From positions 1-34,315 of the forward strand of contig JADFQD010000002.1 of assembly GCA_022561975.1 (NCBI GenBank): a DNA stretch of 34,315 nucleotides, written 5' to 3'. A program made the translations under genes and the position numbers. The notes beneath the pieces are model-generated. The model had not been told where the DNA came from and searched no databases. It saw only the letters and a list, made by a program, of their open reading frames with translations. Origin of the DNA: Acidobacteriota bacterium (GTDB taxonomy: Bacteria > Acidobacteriota > Thermoanaerobaculia > Multivoradales > JAHEKO01). Shown here piece after piece: positions 15,982 through 23,893 of this stretch (position 1 is its first letter; every line of letters starts with the position of its first letter).

Positions 15982-16947
15982 ATGACCACCTCATTGGTTA
16001 CCGGCGGTGCCGGATTCCTCGGATCACACCTGTGCGAGCGGCTGCTGGCCGAATCGCATCGAGTCATCTGTGTCGACAACCTCCTGACCGGCAACCGCCA
16101 GAACATTGAGCATCTCTTTGGGCGGGAGGATTTTGTCTTCGTCGAACACGACGTGACCAAGCCCTACGAAATCGACGAGGCGCTGGACAATGTCTTGCAC
16201 TTCGCCTCCCCCGCGAGCCCCATCGACTACCTGGAGCTTCCCATTCAGACGCTCAAGGTCGGCTCGCTCGGCACCCACAACATGCTCGGCCTCGCCAAGG
16301 TCAAAGGAGCCCGCTATTTGCAGGCCTCGACCTCGGAGGTGTATGGCGACCCGCTGGTCCATCCCCAGCCCGAAAGCTACTGGGGCAACGTCAATCCGGT
16401 GGGTCCGCGGGGCGTCTACGACGAAGCCAAGCGCTTCGCCGAAGCCATGGTCATGGCGTACCATCGCGTGCACGGGATCGAAACCAGAATCGTTCGCATC
16501 TTCAACACCTACGGACCGCGAATGCGCCCCCGCGACGGGCGCGTCGTGCCTGCCTTCATCGATCAAGCCCTCCACGGCAGACCGCTGACCGTCTTCGGCG
16601 ACGGCTCCCAGACCCGATCGTTTTGCTACGTCGACGACTTGGTCGAGGGAATCTGGCGGCTTCTCAACAGTGACGTCCGGGAACCCGTGAATATCGGAAA
16701 CCCGCAGGAGATGACAATTCTCGAATTCGCTGAAACGGTCACGCGCCTGATCAATCCCGACAGCAAGGTAACGTTCAAGCCACTCCCCGTCGATGACCCG
16801 AAGACTCGCCAGCCGGACATCAGTTCGGCGCGCAAATACCTGGGCTGGGAGCCGACCGTTCCGCTCGAAGACGGACTGGTCTCCACCATCAAATACTTCC
16901 GCGAGCTTCTGGGGCTTGCTGAAAAGCCCCCAGGGGAAACCGAATAA
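15982..16947 (+). CDS. uxs: UDP-glucuronate decarboxylase (UDP-xylose synthase)
   Basis: This short-chain dehydrogenase/reductase-fold enzyme converts UDP-glucuronate to UDP-xylose, a sugar donor for surface glycans. The 321-residue product has the NAD-binding [21 protein letters not shown], the catalytic block [22 protein letters not shown] with the YxxxK pair, and [10 protein letters not shown]. The HFASPASP and [11 protein letters not shown] regions separate UXS from plain GalE-like epimerases. It directly follows ugd, giving a two-step route from UDP-glucose. Confidence 0.93.
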   Translation: MTTSLVTGGAGFLGSHLCERLLAESHRVICVDNLLTGNRQNIEHLFGREDFVFVEHDVTKPYEIDEALDNVLHFASPASPIDYLELPIQTLKVGSLGTHNMLGLAKVKGARYLQASTSEVYGDPLVHPQPESYWGNVNPVGPRGVYDEAKRFAEAMVMAYHRVHGIETRIVRIFNTYGPRMRPRDGRVVPAFIDQALHGRPLTVFGDGSQTRSFCYVDDLVEGIWRLLNSDVREPVNIGNPQEMTILEFAETVTRLINPDSKVTFKPLPVDDPKTRQPDISSARKYLGWEPTVPLEDGLVSTIKYFRELLGLAEKPPGETE

Positions 16948-16959
16948 GGTAGGACGCAC

Positions 16960-17226
16960 ATGGCGACTGACATGGACACTCTGATGTTCGCCCTCGAGAA
17001 GTACCCGGAGCGAGTCTCGGCTATCCCAGTGGAGAGGCTCCTGATGGATAGTGCCCGGAAAAACGCCAAACGGCCAGCCTATGTCAAACTCGCCGTGCCC
17101 GACGAGCTCGTCAAGGCTTTGCGGGGCTCGGCCGAGCGCAACGATATGGTGCTTCTGGTCAGCGTGCCGCGAGAGATCGAGACCAGGGCAAACAGCAGAA
17201 TCGTCCTCCCCAATGAAGTCCGCTAG
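16960..17226 (+). CDS. Small protein of unknown function (88 aa)
   Basis: I do not recognise this protein. It begins 12 bases after uxs, behind a GGTAGG-like ribosome site, and is followed 21 bases later by the YggX-like gene, so it sits inside a plus-strand operon. The sequence is soluble and mixed alpha/beta, with KRPAYVKLAVPDELVKALRG and NDMVLLVSVPREI as the best-structured parts. There are no cysteines, membrane helices or signal peptide. Confidence 0.7.
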   Translation: MATDMDTLMFALEKYPERVSAIPVERLLMDSARKNAKRPAYVKLAVPDELVKALRGSAERNDMVLLVSVPREIETRANSRIVLPNEVR

Positions 17227-17247
17227 GCTTGTCGTTCGACCGGTGAG

Positions 17248-17508
17248 ATGGAAGTGACCGAAGTCGAGTTTCAATGCGTTCGTTGCGGCAAGACCGAGCC
17301 CCGGCTCCCGGCAGCGCCGATGCCGGGTCCCGCCGGCAGTGAGATCGCCGAAAAGATCTGTGCGGCCTGCTGGCACGAGTGGACCGAAGCGGAGGTCATG
17401 GTGATCAACGAACTGCGCCTCAACTTCATGGAACCCAAGTCGCTGAAAGTCCTGGAGCAGCAGATGCGTGAGTTCTTGCTTCTCGGTGGCCCCGCTGAAG
17501 CTGAATAG
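17248..17508 (+). CDS. YggX-like Fe(2+)-trafficking protein with zinc-knuckle cysteines
   Basis: The 86-residue product matches the YggX/iron-traffic family, thought to protect Fe-S clusters and handle labile iron. The family core is seen as GSEIAEKICAACWHEWTEAEVMVINELRLN followed by a leucine-rich C-terminal helix (LEQQMREFLL). E. coli YggX has a single N-terminal cysteine. This protein instead has two pairs, CVRC at about residues 10-13 and CAAC at about 38-41, as if for a bound zinc. It lies seven bases before the VTT membrane protein. The metal and role are inferred. Confidence 0.75.
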   Translation: MEVTEVEFQCVRCGKTEPRLPAAPMPGPAGSEIAEKICAACWHEWTEAEVMVINELRLNFMEPKSLKVLEQQMREFLLLGGPAEAE

Positions 17509-17515
17509 CCACCAG

Positions 17516-18229
17516 ATGAAAGAGTCCCCGCCTCTGACGTCGACCGGATCGTTGCGGTCCGCGATCATACGGGCACTGATCCTCGCCGCCGTCTTGGTAT
17601 CGGTGTTTGCCGCCGCCCGCTGGACCCCGCTCGGACAGTGGCTCCACCGCGATCTGATCGTGGACCGCCTGCTTTCCTATCGCGGCGAGGCCTGGTCCGG
17701 ACCCCTACTGGTCGCGCTCTTCTCGATCTTCGGGCTGCTTGGCCTACCGGTAAGCCCGCTGATGTTTGCCGGCGCCGCGGTCTTCGGCGTTGCCGGCGGC
17801 TGGTTCTACAACCTGATCGGCTGCATTATCGGCTCGACGGTGAGTTTTGGAGCCGGTCTGTGGCTGGGCGGAGACCTGATCCGTAAGTTCGTGGGCCAGA
17901 AACGCTTCCACGCGATGATGAAAATCTGGGATCGACATGGTTTTTGGACGGTTTTTCGCCTGCGTTTCCTGCCGATACCGTTTCCGGTCGTCAACTACGG
18001 CGCGGCGCTGGCGGGAATCCGCTTCCGCACCTACATGGTGGCCTCGATCCTGGGCATGGCGATCTCGGTTGCGGTGTGGACCTACCTCTTCAACACACTC
18101 TTCGAAGCGACGTCCGGCGAGCGAGGTGGGTTGATCGTGAAGGCTGTCATCGCTCTCGCCGCTCTTCTGGCTCTATCCTTCCTCCCGACTTTGCTCCGCC
18201 GCCGAGACCCGGCAGGAGATCCGCCCTGA
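17516..18229 (+). CDS. TVP38/TMEM64 (VTT/DedA-type) membrane protein
   Basis: This multi-pass inner-membrane protein of 237 residues belongs to the VTT-domain group, some members of which move or flip lipids. It has an N-terminal helix, the conserved GLPVSPLMFAGAAVFG, a glycine-rich helix NLIGCIIGSTVSFGAGLWLGG and the signature RLRFLPIPFPVVNYGAALAGI, ending in a basic cytosolic tail. ATG 17516 gives the usual N-terminus; the track start at 17468 would overlap the YggX-like gene. It ends the plus-strand run that begins at the Mla operon. Confidence 0.85.
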   Translation: MKESPPLTSTGSLRSAIIRALILAAVLVSVFAAARWTPLGQWLHRDLIVDRLLSYRGEAWSGPLLVALFSIFGLLGLPVSPLMFAGAAVFGVAGGWFYNLIGCIIGSTVSFGAGLWLGGDLIRKFVGQKRFHAMMKIWDRHGFWTVFRLRFLPIPFPVVNYGAALAGIRFRTYMVASILGMAISVAVWTYLFNTLFEATSGERGGLIVKAVIALAALLALSFLPTLLRRRDPAGDPP

Positions 18230-18255
18230 GCCCCGCAAGTGTACGTCGAGTGCGG

Positions 18256-18275
18256 GTGGTGTGCAGTTGCACCAC
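18256..18275. terminator. Weak hairpin between convergent genes
   Basis: GTGGTG and CACCAC (18256-18261 and 18270-18275) form a 6-bp stem in the 73-base gap between convergent genes. There is no U-tract, so a terminator role is uncertain. Confidence 0.25.
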
Positions 18276-18302
18276 AACGTCGCGCAAGAGCGGCTGCTAG
18301 CG

Positions 18303-18899
18303 CTAGCGTCTTCGAACTGATCTCAGGATTCGCGGCGCACTCGCGAAGGTCGTCACGCCGTCTTTCTTGGAAAAGAAGTAGCGCTCTTCCGGAGGCGACC
18401 CGTTGAGCCCAACTCGCACCTTCGGATCGTACAGCCAGACCTCCACTGTGATCTTTTTCCGCCTCTGATCCTGCACAAAACCGATCTTGACCGGCTCTCC
18501 GAAGAGAACATAGATCGCGCCGCGATCGGTTCTCCTGCCGAGATTCGCTCCTTCGGCGAACAGCCGGTCGGCCCGCTCGGCTCGCTGATCGAAGAGATCT
18601 TTGACTTGCTTGCCCGGCCACGGAGTGTTGGAATCCAACCGCTCTTGCCAGAATCTCGAGATGAAGGCCTCGGCGGCCTGATCGTCGGTCAGATCCAAGT
18701 AAGCCCGTATTTCTTCGCTGCGGGCGATCCGCGCGACCGGCCCGATCAGCCACTGGGCCAGGCTCGGGCTGAGCAGGACGTTGATGAGGTCCTCCCGCTC
18801 CAGGCGCTGGCTCTTGCGAGCCACCGCCGGTACCGCAAAGAGGGCAGCGGCTACCAATACCGAGGCCAGAAGCCGCCTAGGTATGACGCAGCAAGTCAA
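18303..18899 (-). CDS. GWxTD-domain protein with signal peptide
   Basis: This 198-residue exported protein resembles GWxTD-domain proteins, common in Acidobacteria and of unknown function. It has an N-terminal signal sequence (RRLLASVLVAAALFAVPAVA), then the domain core with FISRFWQERLDSNTPWPG, FDQRAERADRLFAEG, DRGAIYVLFGEP and VEVWLYDP. The track begins at 18938; I use TTG 18899 because GGGAGG lies six bases before it and the signal peptide then sits at the very N-terminus. The start lies inside the end of folE, a 23-base overlap, so the two are coupled. Confidence 0.8.
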   Translation of the reverse strand: MTCCVIPRRLLASVLVAAALFAVPAVARKSQRLEREDLINVLLSPSLAQWLIGPVARIARSEEIRAYLDLTDDQAAEAFISRFWQERLDSNTPWPGKQVKDLFDQRAERADRLFAEGANLGRRTDRGAIYVLFGEPVKIGFVQDQRRKKITVEVWLYDPKVRVGLNGSPPEERYFFSKKDGVTTFASAPRILRSVRRR

Positions 18900-19491
18900 G
18901 GAATTCCTCCCGCACCGCCTTGTCGTGAAACGCGCCACGAAGTGCCGAGGTCACTGTCATGACGCCTGGCTTCTTTACCCCCCTCATCTCGACGCAAAGA
19001 TGACGAGCTTCGATCACCACCATCGCGCCTCGCGGCTTCAGCTCCTCTTCGAAGTACCGAACGACTTGTTCGGTAAGGCGTTCTTGCAACTGCGGCCGGC
19101 GTGCATAGAAGTCCAGAATCCGGGCGAACTTGGAAAGCCCGATAATTCGTTGGTCGGGAATATATGCGATATGAGCCTTGCCGTAGAAAGGCACCAGGTG
19201 ATGAGCGCACAGCGAGTAGAAAGGAATGTCTTTCTCCATCACCATGTGTGAATAGTCTTCGTCGTTGGGAAAGGTGGTGACCTGTGGCTCGGCGCCCTCG
19301 TCGAGACCCTGGAACATTTCCAGGTACATCTTGGCCACCCGAACATCTGTATGACGCAGATGCGGATCCGTCTGATCGAGACCGAGTTCCTCGAGCAAAC
19401 CGCGGACATGTTTGGCGATTCGCAGCACCTTCTCACTCTCCACTGCCGGACCCGTGCCGCTGGTGTCTGTAGCTGTTTCTAGGATAGACAT
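18877..19491 (-). CDS. folE: GTP cyclohydrolase I
   Basis: This zinc enzyme converts GTP to dihydroneopterin triphosphate, the first step of folate and pterin synthesis. The 204-residue product shows MYLEMFQGLDEG, the zinc-ligand block YSLCAHHLVPFYGKAHIAYIP, GLSKFARILDFYARRPQLQERLT and HLCVEMRGVKKPG with the second zinc cysteine. ATG 19491 has GGAG eight bases upstream. It is divergent from the selenoprotein gene, 87 bases away. Confidence 0.96.
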   Translation of the reverse strand: MSILETATDTSGTGPAVESEKVLRIAKHVRGLLEELGLDQTDPHLRHTDVRVAKMYLEMFQGLDEGAEPQVTTFPNDEDYSHMVMEKDIPFYSLCAHHLVPFYGKAHIAYIPDQRIIGLSKFARILDFYARRPQLQERLTEQVVRYFEEELKPRGAMVVIEARHLCVEMRGVKKPGVMTVTSALRGAFHDKAVREEFLDLLRHT

Positions 19492-19553
19492 TCGTGATCT
19501 CCGCTAAAACTTCAGAGCCGCCAGGATACCGCATCCGGCCGACCCTGAATCGG

Positions 19554-19559
19554 TATACT
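19554..19559 (+). promoter_or_regulatory. Putative -10 hexamer (TATACT) of the SelW-like gene
   Basis: TATACT lies 19 bases before the ATG and leaves room for the GGAGGG ribosome site at 19568-19573. No strong -35 box was found. Confidence 0.45.
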
Positions 19560-19578
19560 TCGAGCCCGGAGGGCAACG

Positions 19579-19812
19579 ATGGCGAGGATCACGATCGAAT
19601 ACTGCGTAGTTTGAAACTACAAACCGCGAGCCGCCAGTTTGGCGGACGAGATAGAGAAGAACTTCGGTGAGACAGCCGAGCTGATAAAGGGCAGGGACGG
19701 TGTTTTCGAGGTCGCTCTCGACGGCAAAAACTTGTATTCGAAAAAGAGCACCGGCCGCTTTCCCGAGCCAGGCGAAGTCGAGCAAACGCTGACTTCTCTT
19801 CTGACTTCGTAG
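19579..19812 (+). CDS. SelW-type (Rdx family) selenoprotein with in-frame UGA
   Basis: This gene is missing from the ORF track because codon 12 is TGA (19612-19614). Read through, the frame is open to TAG 19812 and gives 77 residues that match the SelT/SelW/SelH (Rdx) family along their whole length: ITIEYCVVU, then YKPRAASLADEIEKNFG, ELIKGRDGVFEVALDGK, YSKKSTGRFPEPGEVEQTL. The UGA falls exactly where the family has the second residue of its CxxC/CxxU redox motif (residues 9-12). GGAGGG stands five bases before the ATG. The fold is thioredoxin-like and the role is redox. It is divergent from folE and convergent with the rRNA methyltransferase gene. The selA/B/C/D machinery is not in the window. 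Confidence 0.9.
19612..19648 (+). promoter_or_regulatory. Bacterial SECIS-like stem-loop after the UGA codon
   Basis: CCGCC (19631-19635) and GGCGG (19641-19645) form a perfect 5-bp stem closed by the loop AGTTT, with two further pairs possible below (CG 19627-19628 with CG 19647-19648). The loop begins 21 bases after the UGA and has a G in its second position. Both fit published criteria for bacterial SECIS elements. SelB would bind here to insert selenocysteine. Confidence 0.7.
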
Positions 19813-19831
19813 CGGCCCGGTTTGCGGGCCG
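19813..19831. terminator. GC hairpin between convergent selenoprotein and methyltransferase genes
   Basis: CGGCCCG (19813-19819) and CGGGCCG (19825-19831) form a perfect 7-bp stem with a 5-base loop right after the selenoprotein stop. It is symmetrical and could act on both converging transcripts, but there is no U-tract. Confidence 0.45.
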
Positions 19832-19849
19832 AGAGGCGGCCAGGTAGTA

Positions 19850-21034
19850 CTACTCGAGACTGCGCAACTGGGCGACGATCTCGATATGGCCGGTCTGCGG
19901 GAAGAGATCGAGGTAGACCAGGCTTTCGAGCGTGAAGCGTCTCGCGAGTGCCTTGAGGTCGCGCGCCAGGGCGGCCGGATGACATGAAGCGTACGTCAGA
20001 CGTTTCGGACGTAGCCGTTTCAAGGCTCCTCGTACATGGAGACTGAGACCCTGCCGAGGTGGATCGACCACCACCCGATCGACGCCCTCCGGTAACTGTA
20101 CGATCCAACTCTCGACGGCCGAACCGATCGTGGCCATATTGGCCAGCCCAGCCTTCTGCGCGTTGTTGCGCAGATATCGGGAGGCGTTGCTGTCGCCCTC
20201 GACGGCGACCACCTGCCTGTACCGCCGCGCCAGCGGCAGCGCAAACAGCCCGACCCCGGCGTAGAGATCGTAGGCGACCTCGCCCTCCTCGCGACCTACA
20301 ACTGCTTCTACGAACTCCCCTAGCAGCCCGGCGTGCGCCTGAAAGAACGTACGCGCGTCGTATTCATACCGAAAGTCGCCCACTCGGCGACTCACGGTCC
20401 CCTTCGGGAGTCCCGGCAGCACCGGGCCGCAGGTAATCGCCCCGTCGTCGCCCAGCGCCGCGTCGAGTCGTCGAGGGACGCGGTGATCGAGCCGCTCCGC
20501 AAGCCCGACGACAAACTCTTCGAGGGGCTCCGCAAGTACGGCGCAGGTACGCACACTCACCAGTTTGTGGCTGGCACGCGCAAAATAGCCAACGCTCGCT
20601 CTACCCGGCTCTCCCTCGAGTCGAAGTTGGGTACGAAGCCGGTAGTGCCACGAGTCGCCACGAACCACTCGGTCCGGCACATCATGCGCTACCGAGCCCA
20701 GACGCTCGAGGGTTTCTCGCGCGGCGCTCACTTTCCAGCGAGTCTGCGCCTCGTCCTCGATATGCTGAAGGCTGCAGCCGCCACAGTTCGCGAAGTGCTC
20801 GCAGGGCGCTTCACGACGTTCCGGCCCGCTTTGCAAAATCTCGACGATCTCGGCTCTGGCATAGCTTGGCCGCCGCTCGATGATTCGAAGCCGAAGCCGG
20901 TCACCGGGCGCCGAGAGCGGGACAAAGATGGGTACGCCCTGGCTGCGCGCCAGTCCGTCGCCACCTGCGATGAGCTTCTCGATCTCAACCTCGACCGTGT
21001 CATCAACCGCCAGAATATCGGGGGGAATGGTCAT
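19850..21034 (-). CDS. RlmD/RumA-type 23S rRNA (uracil-5-)-methyltransferase
   Basis: This SAM-dependent methyltransferase makes 5-methyluridine in RNA. The 394-residue product has an N-terminal TRAM domain (about 1-65) and the Fe-S cysteine cluster CEHFANCGGC (about 78-87), probably with the cysteine of VRTCAVL as fourth ligand. The SAM motif DLYAGVGLFALPLA, VVDPPRQGL and the catalytic cysteine block TYASCHPAALARDL follow. ATG 21034 overlaps the stop of the upstream hydrolase gene as ATGA. Family is sure; which uridine in which RNA it modifies (RlmC, RlmD or TrmA type) cannot be told. Confidence 0.9.
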   Translation of the reverse strand: MTIPPDILAVDDTVEVEIEKLIAGGDGLARSQGVPIFVPLSAPGDRLRLRIIERRPSYARAEIVEILQSGPERREAPCEHFANCGGCSLQHIEDEAQTRWKVSAARETLERLGSVAHDVPDRVVRGDSWHYRLRTQLRLEGEPGRASVGYFARASHKLVSVRTCAVLAEPLEEFVVGLAERLDHRVPRRLDAALGDDGAITCGPVLPGLPKGTVSRRVGDFRYEYDARTFFQAHAGLLGEFVEAVVGREEGEVAYDLYAGVGLFALPLARRYRQVVAVEGDSNASRYLRNNAQKAGLANMATIGSAVESWIVQLPEGVDRVVVDPPRQGLSLHVRGALKRLRPKRLTYASCHPAALARDLKALARRFTLESLVYLDLFPQTGHIEIVAQLRSLE

Positions 21035-21876
21035 TTTCCAGTCCCGGGCTCATCACCGATAATGAAGTGAATCCTATCGGCCAGTTCCGGCAAATCTCGT
21101 AGGACCGCTCGCTCGAGGTCGGCCAAGCGATGGCGCCGACTCAGGTGGCAGAGCACAATGGCCTCATTCTCGAACCGGCCGGCCAGGGCCGCTAGGTCTT
21201 GTAAGTGGAGGTGTCCAAAACGTTCGCCATGGCTACGCGTCTGCGGGCTCATGAACGTGCACTCCACCAGAAGGATCTTGGTTTCGAAGAGCCGCGGCTC
21301 ACGCGCGAAGAGTTCCGCCCCGGTGTCCCCACAGTAACTCAGCCACAGCTCTTCGCAGTCCCTCGTGACCTCGACGCCGTTGCCCTTGAGCCGCGCGACC
21401 TCCCGCGGCGCCATGCCTTCGAGATCACGCCGAAGCTTCTGCTGCCGACGAATCAAATGGCAGCCCAGCGCGGGGACCGTGTGGTTCGCCTCGAAAACCT
21501 CCAGGCGCAGCCCCTGCTCGAGTTCGCGACTCTCCCCGGGCTCGAGCCCCACAACCTCGGCGCTCAAGTCCTGGCTCTCGAGCCGGCTTGCCGCACCAAT
21601 GTAATCGATGAGGTCGCCGGCCATTGTCCTCGGACAAAAAATGGTGGTCGGACCGAGCCCCTGATGCTTGCGCTGAGTCAGCACCCAGGGAATACCGACC
21701 GTGTGGTCCAAATGGCTATGGCTGAGAAAAATCCACCGCGCCCCGATCAAGGGCGAAGCGCCTTTGCCCACGTCCAACGCCAGCCCTGGGGGATCGATAC
21801 GGAACCAGGTTTCGTCTCCGGCACGAGAGAAACCCTGAATCTTGAGCCCGTCGAATGTCAGCGATACGCCGCGCAT
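21031..21876 (-). CDS. RNase Z-like metallo-beta-lactamase-fold hydrolase
   Basis: This 281-residue protein has the metallo-beta-lactamase fold with the metal motif SHSHLDH. Further blocks in RNase Z order are EANHTVPALGCHLI, YCGDTGAELF, LLVECTFMSPQTRSHGERFGHLH and LCHLSRRHR. These suit tRNA 3-prime endonuclease (RNase Z) or a close relative. The residues after HLDH and the lack of the full RNase Z exosite leave room for another hydrolase. It is directly coupled to the rRNA methyltransferase gene, which supports an RNA role. Confidence 0.75.
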   Translation of the reverse strand: MRGVSLTFDGLKIQGFSRAGDETWFRIDPPGLALDVGKGASPLIGARWIFLSHSHLDHTVGIPWVLTQRKHQGLGPTTIFCPRTMAGDLIDYIGAASRLESQDLSAEVVGLEPGESRELEQGLRLEVFEANHTVPALGCHLIRRQQKLRRDLEGMAPREVARLKGNGVEVTRDCEELWLSYCGDTGAELFAREPRLFETKILLVECTFMSPQTRSHGERFGHLHLQDLAALAGRFENEAIVLCHLSRRHRLADLERAVLRDLPELADRIHFIIGDEPGTGK

Positions 21877-21915
21877 GGCCTGCCGATCGAGCGTGCAGTG
21901 CGATGGGTAAGAGGA

Positions 21916-22977
21916 CTAGACCTCTTGGTAGAGCCACTTACTCAAGGGCTTGAGCCGAGTCGAAACCGACGACGGATCCGGATCGATCAACCACAGCGCC
22001 GCGGCCACGGATGACAGCAGCGAATTGCCATCTTGAGGGGTAAAGCAAAAGCCGTACAATTCGCGCTTGCGCTGTACGGTCAAGGTCGGTAACGAAACCA
22101 CGGTCTGCGAAAGAATGCGGCCATAGTAACCGTGGTCGCGTCCAAAGCTGAAAACCAAGTTGGTCTGCTGCTTCTCAGTTACCGCCACGCGCGGATTCGC
22201 GCGCAGGCGCTCCACCACCTCCTCTACCGAGGTGTCGCGGTTGAAAGCCATACGGAACCAAATCGTGTGCATGTACTGGGTATTGAGCTTGACCGCGCTC
22301 GAGAACAAGTCGAAGTTCTGACCGAGGGTCTCGAAGACGCGGTGAGCATCTCGCGCATGGTGGGTTCCGAACTCGGCGTCGCCGTGAGCGCCCAGCGACG
22401 GCGCCGGAATAAACCCACTGGTCTGGGTAACATCGTTCGCCCGCCGCATGCAGACGAAGTTCCCCTGTTCGAGACAGTAGGAATCGGAATCGTGGCACAG
22501 GGTCTTGATCAGCGTCGTGATGTTGTGCGTATTGCAGGAAACTATCTGAATAAAACGAGTCTCACCCGGAATCAAGGCCTCGTCGTTGACGCCGCGCGCA
22601 TAGGGAGTCCCGAACCCCAATTCGCTTCCTTGGGCCAGATAGCCCTTGGGTGCCGAGATGTCCTGGTAATAGAGCTCCTTGTTCTCGTTGCCCGCCGGTG
22701 TACAGTCGATGACCACGGTGGCTCGCTCGATCGCCTCTCTCGCTTCGTAGCTGACTTCGTGGCCTAGGGCCTCGAAGTCGTTCCGGCGCTCGGCATCCAC
22801 CGCCAACTTGGCCCCACGCTCCATCAGATGTCGGATCCTGGGGCGATCCGAGCGCAATGGGGTGCGCTTGTGAAACGTCACCTCGTCGATCCCCATCCTG
22901 TCCCCGAGATCCACAAACAAACCGAGCAACGGCTCGCCAATCGTTCCAGTACCGAGAATGTGAATTATTGCGGCCAT
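21916..22977 (-). CDS. Type II (archaeal-type) glyceraldehyde-3-phosphate dehydrogenase homologue
   Basis: The 353-residue product resembles archaeal-type (type II) GAPDH, not the common bacterial GapA. It shows the N-terminal HILGTGTIGEPLL, VVIDCTPAGNENKELYY, a LAQGSELGFG segment, the catalytic cysteine in VSCNTHNITTLIKTL and a histidine pair in GTHHARDAHRVF. Archaeal enzymes have SCNTT and HHGPD at these places, so the active site is changed at neighbouring positions. It sits six bases after the zinc-ribbon gene in the tlpA operon. It may be a true dehydrogenase or a relative acting on another phosphorylated aldehyde. Confidence 0.65.
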   Translation of the reverse strand: MAAIIHILGTGTIGEPLLGLFVDLGDRMGIDEVTFHKRTPLRSDRPRIRHLMERGAKLAVDAERRNDFEALGHEVSYEAREAIERATVVIDCTPAGNENKELYYQDISAPKGYLAQGSELGFGTPYARGVNDEALIPGETRFIQIVSCNTHNITTLIKTLCHDSDSYCLEQGNFVCMRRANDVTQTSGFIPAPSLGAHGDAEFGTHHARDAHRVFETLGQNFDLFSSAVKLNTQYMHTIWFRMAFNRDTSVEEVVERLRANPRVAVTEKQQTNLVFSFGRDHGYYGRILSQTVVSLPTLTVQRKRELYGFCFTPQDGNSLLSSVAAALWLIDPDPSSVSTRLKPLSKWLYQEV

Positions 22978-22983
22978 GACTCC

Positions 22984-23232
22984 CTATTCCTCTGGTAGTT
23001 CATCTCCGTGAGCCCCGTGCTTTCCTCCGCCGCGCCAATTCGGGTCACGATTTGCGAACTCATCCACGTCTCTGTGCACCTCGACCAGCGTCCTGGTGAC
23101 AGCAGAATCACAGGTTTCGTTCTCACACTCGTAAGTGTAAACGTTCACTTCCTCGCGTCGCACGAACCCGCTCAAGGTTTGGTAGGTCCGGCAGTTGCCG
23201 CACATGACCGAAAGCTCGCGAATGTTGACCAT
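22984..23232 (-). CDS. Small zinc-ribbon protein (82 aa)
   Basis: This protein of unknown role has two cysteine pairs (CGNC near residue 11 and CENETC near 37) that suit a zinc ribbon, and an acidic, glycine-rich, histidine-containing tail (WRGGGKHGAHGDELPEE). The track starts at 23268; I prefer ATG 23232, one base after the tlpA stop (TGAcATG), since the longer form overlaps tlpA. It is followed after six bases by the GAPDH-like gene, so all three are probably co-transcribed. Confidence 0.7.
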   Translation of the reverse strand: MVNIRELSVMCGNCRTYQTLSGFVRREEVNVYTYECENETCDSAVTRTLVEVHRDVDEFANRDPNWRGGGKHGAHGDELPEE

Positions 23233-23233
23233 G

Positions 23234-23812
23234 TCACGAAGCCGAGCGCAGCTCGTCCGAAAAATCATCCCCAGCCAGCCGCGCCTTTCGGCCTTCGATG
23301 ATCTCGTCGACCGCGGATCTCAACTTGGCGGCCGTCGAAATGCCCTCATGCAGATACATCACGGTACCGTCGCGGTCCAGCAGCACTACCGTAGGCAAGA
23401 TGAACAGGTTGTACCTGCTGGCTATGGTGTCGGTCGGATCGACGAGCACGGGATAGGGAAACGGCCGCTTGGCGACGAACTCGCGAACCACCGTTTCCGG
23501 CTCCCCAAGGCTAACCGCGAAGAACTCGACACCCCGGCTCTTGAGCTCCGGATAGAGCTTGGCGAGGATGTCCGCCTGGAGATGGCATGGCCCGCACCAG
23601 GTCGCCCAGAACTCGACAAGAACCAGATCTTCGCCGGCGTCACTCGGGCTCAGTGTGCCACCGTCGAGGGAGGCCAAGTCGAACTCCATGACGGAGCCGG
23701 CTCCCCCTGTGGCCGTGCCGGTAACCGGCACCTCGGGCGTATCGGGGCCCGCCTGACATGCGGCCGAAAGAACCGTGAGCACAACGAGCGCGGTGTGGAG
23801 TATCTTGTGCAT
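23234..23812 (-). CDS. TlpA/ResA-like thioredoxin-fold lipoprotein
   Basis: This 192-residue protein is exported and lipid-anchored: the N-terminus is a lipoprotein signal ending in LSAAC. A thioredoxin-like domain follows, with FWATWCGPCHLQADILAKLYPEL carrying the WCGPC active site, FFAVSLGE, FPYPVLVDPT and ILPTVVLLDRDG with the cis-proline. It probably reduces or transfers disulfides outside the inner membrane. It leads the operon with the zinc-ribbon and GAPDH-like genes. Confidence 0.88.
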   Translation of the reverse strand: MHKILHTALVVLTVLSAACQAGPDTPEVPVTGTATGGAGSVMEFDLASLDGGTLSPSDAGEDLVLVEFWATWCGPCHLQADILAKLYPELKSRGVEFFAVSLGEPETVVREFVAKRPFPYPVLVDPTDTIASRYNLFILPTVVLLDRDGTVMYLHEGISTAAKLRSAVDEIIEGRKARLAGDDFSDELRSAS

Positions 23813-23893
23813 CCGAACAAGAGGGGAGCGGGATCAACCCCCTCCCCTCGGCGGGAAGCATACGCCAAAAACGGCGGCGACAATAGCAAGCAT

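Noticed and set aside
16024-17568. 514-residue minus-strand ORF opposite uxs, the unknown small gene and yggX
   Set aside because: It is a shadow of several recognised plus-strand genes, spans their boundaries and has no family signal.
19504-19785. 93-residue and 163-residue minus-strand ORFs over the selenoprotein locus
   Set aside because: They are antisense to the SelW-like frame, which has full-length family similarity and its own ribosome site.
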